Under the pieces are notes generated by a model. It was not told the origin of the DNA and did not search any database. It saw only the letters and a list, made by a program, of their open reading frames with translations. Below, piece by piece: positions 63,782 to 64,000 of a stretch of 64,000 bases of DNA; within the stretch, counting starts at the first letter, position 1, and each line of letters begins with the position of its first letter. The translations under genes and the position numbers were made by a program. The stretch lies in NCBI RefSeq assembly GCF_014697195.1, contig NZ_JACJRJ010000030.1, positions 16,535 to 80,534 on the forward strand, written 5' to 3'. This DNA is from Cylindrospermum sp. FACHB-282 (GTDB lineage: Bacteria > Cyanobacteriota > Cyanobacteriia > Cyanobacteriales > Nostocaceae).

Positions 63782-64000
63782 ATGAAGCTAGTTGAACGTC
63801 ATATCATCACCAAAAACCATCCTTTCTGGCCAGATATTGACCACAAGGCTTTTTTGTCTAAAAATTTGTTTAACTTAGCTAATTACCATTATCGTCAATA
63901 TTTCTTTCAACACCACCAGAAACTAAACTTTAATCAACTCTATCACCAATTGTCTCAAACCGACGACTACAAAGCCTTACCAACAAAAGTTAGTAAGCAA
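63782..64000 (+). CDS. tnpB: TnpB RNA-guided nuclease / transposase, 5' part
   Basis: 73 codons open to the window edge. The start MKLVERHIITKNHPFWPDID, then LSKNLFNLANYHYRQYFF and DDYKALPTKVSKQ, is the typical N-terminus (helix-turn-helix/wedge region) of IS200/IS605 TnpB. The catalytic RuvC and zinc-finger parts lie outside. No tnpA is seen upstream. Unlike the fossil at 44 kb, this copy shows no frame damage in the visible part. Confidence 0.85.
   Translation, partial: MKLVERHIITKNHPFWPDIDHKAFLSKNLFNLANYHYRQYFFQHHQKLNFNQLYHQLSQTDDYKALPTKVSKQ

Noticed and set aside
1..64000. tRNA, rRNA, tmRNA, RNase P RNA and cobalamin riboswitch
   Set aside because: No T-loop-type GTTCGAATC blocks, rRNA segments or B12-box-like sequence were noticed on reading; not proven absent without a covariance search.

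Overview
The window comes from a filamentous, heterocyst-forming cyanobacterium (Nostocales; Nostoc/Anabaena-like). This rests on oxygenic-photosynthesis genes (chlH, petB, petD, ctpA), phycobilisome genes (a CpcS/CpeS-type lyase and an NblB-like HEAT protein), a probable hglK (heterocyst glycolipid deposition), a homospermidine-synthase-like speY, a xisH/xisI pair, a PatA-type PATAN-receiver protein, many HIP1 octamers (GCGATCGC) and Nostocales-style short repeats. I found no rRNA, tRNA or CRISPR array.

Layout. 0-4.5 kb: the 3' part of a very large hybrid histidine kinase, a receiver/PAS regulator with a vMAP-type N-terminal helix-turn-helix, and a small conserved protein. 5-9.7 kb: a double-ATPase ABC protein, a GNAT acetyltransferase, an EamA exporter, a small exported protein and a lipoprotein made of seven identical 9-residue repeats. 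10-14.5 kb: a cytochrome b / Tat-exported molybdenum oxidoreductase / DUF4079 gene cluster beside a complete two-component system. 14.7-21.1 kb: an accessory island with a truncated vapC, xisHI, a VapBC-like pair bracketed by a perfect 74-bp direct repeat, a Phd antitoxin with a nonsense-killed ParE toxin, a large protein joining a cold-shock-like domain to a GIY-YIG nuclease, a frameshifted HEPN gene and an Uma2 nuclease gene. 21.1-25.2 kb: chlH. 25.8-30.9 kb: a DUF4351 remnant, an LpxB-like gene and a one-polypeptide type IIG restriction-modification enzyme. 31.3-33.9 kb: probable hglK with a small membrane-protein gene. 33.9-35 kb: a long spacer with RNA-like hairpins. 35-39.9 kb: an exported protein, an AAA ATPase (DUF3696) next to a PIN nuclease, a zinc-ribbon membrane protein, a glycosyltransferase and an RsbW-like kinase. 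40-43.1 kb: petBD divergent from ctpA. 43.2-44.6 kb: a metallo-hydrolase gene that has lost its start codon next to a TnpB fossil. 44.7-50.1 kb: a site-2 protease, DUF29, cpcS, nblB-like, DUF892 and fasciclin genes. 51-58.9 kb: a HerA-type ATPase, a group 2 sigma factor, cobO, a macro-domain fossil, speY and a short-chain dehydrogenase. 59-63.7 kb: a PATAN-receiver gene flanked by MITE-like repeats, then a three-gene unit running zinc-ribbon/Ser-Thr kinase/GUN4 protein, sirohydrochlorin chelatase, SUMT. The right edge holds the start of an intact-looking tnpB.

How genes work together. Tetrapyrrole metabolism recurs: chlH (chlorophyll branch), cobA/sirB (siroheme/B12 branch), cobO (B12), cpcS (bilin attachment), and a kinase with a GUN4 domain apparently co-transcribed with sirB-cobA. 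Photosynthetic electron transfer and photosystem II maturation are represented by petBD and ctpA. The most unusual material is the 14.7-21.1 kb island, the ATPase-PIN pair at 35.5-37.4 kb and the kinase-GUN4/siroheme unit. Several loci show genes being dismantled (vapC, parE, HEPN, DUF4351, metallo-hydrolase, macro domain, tnpB).
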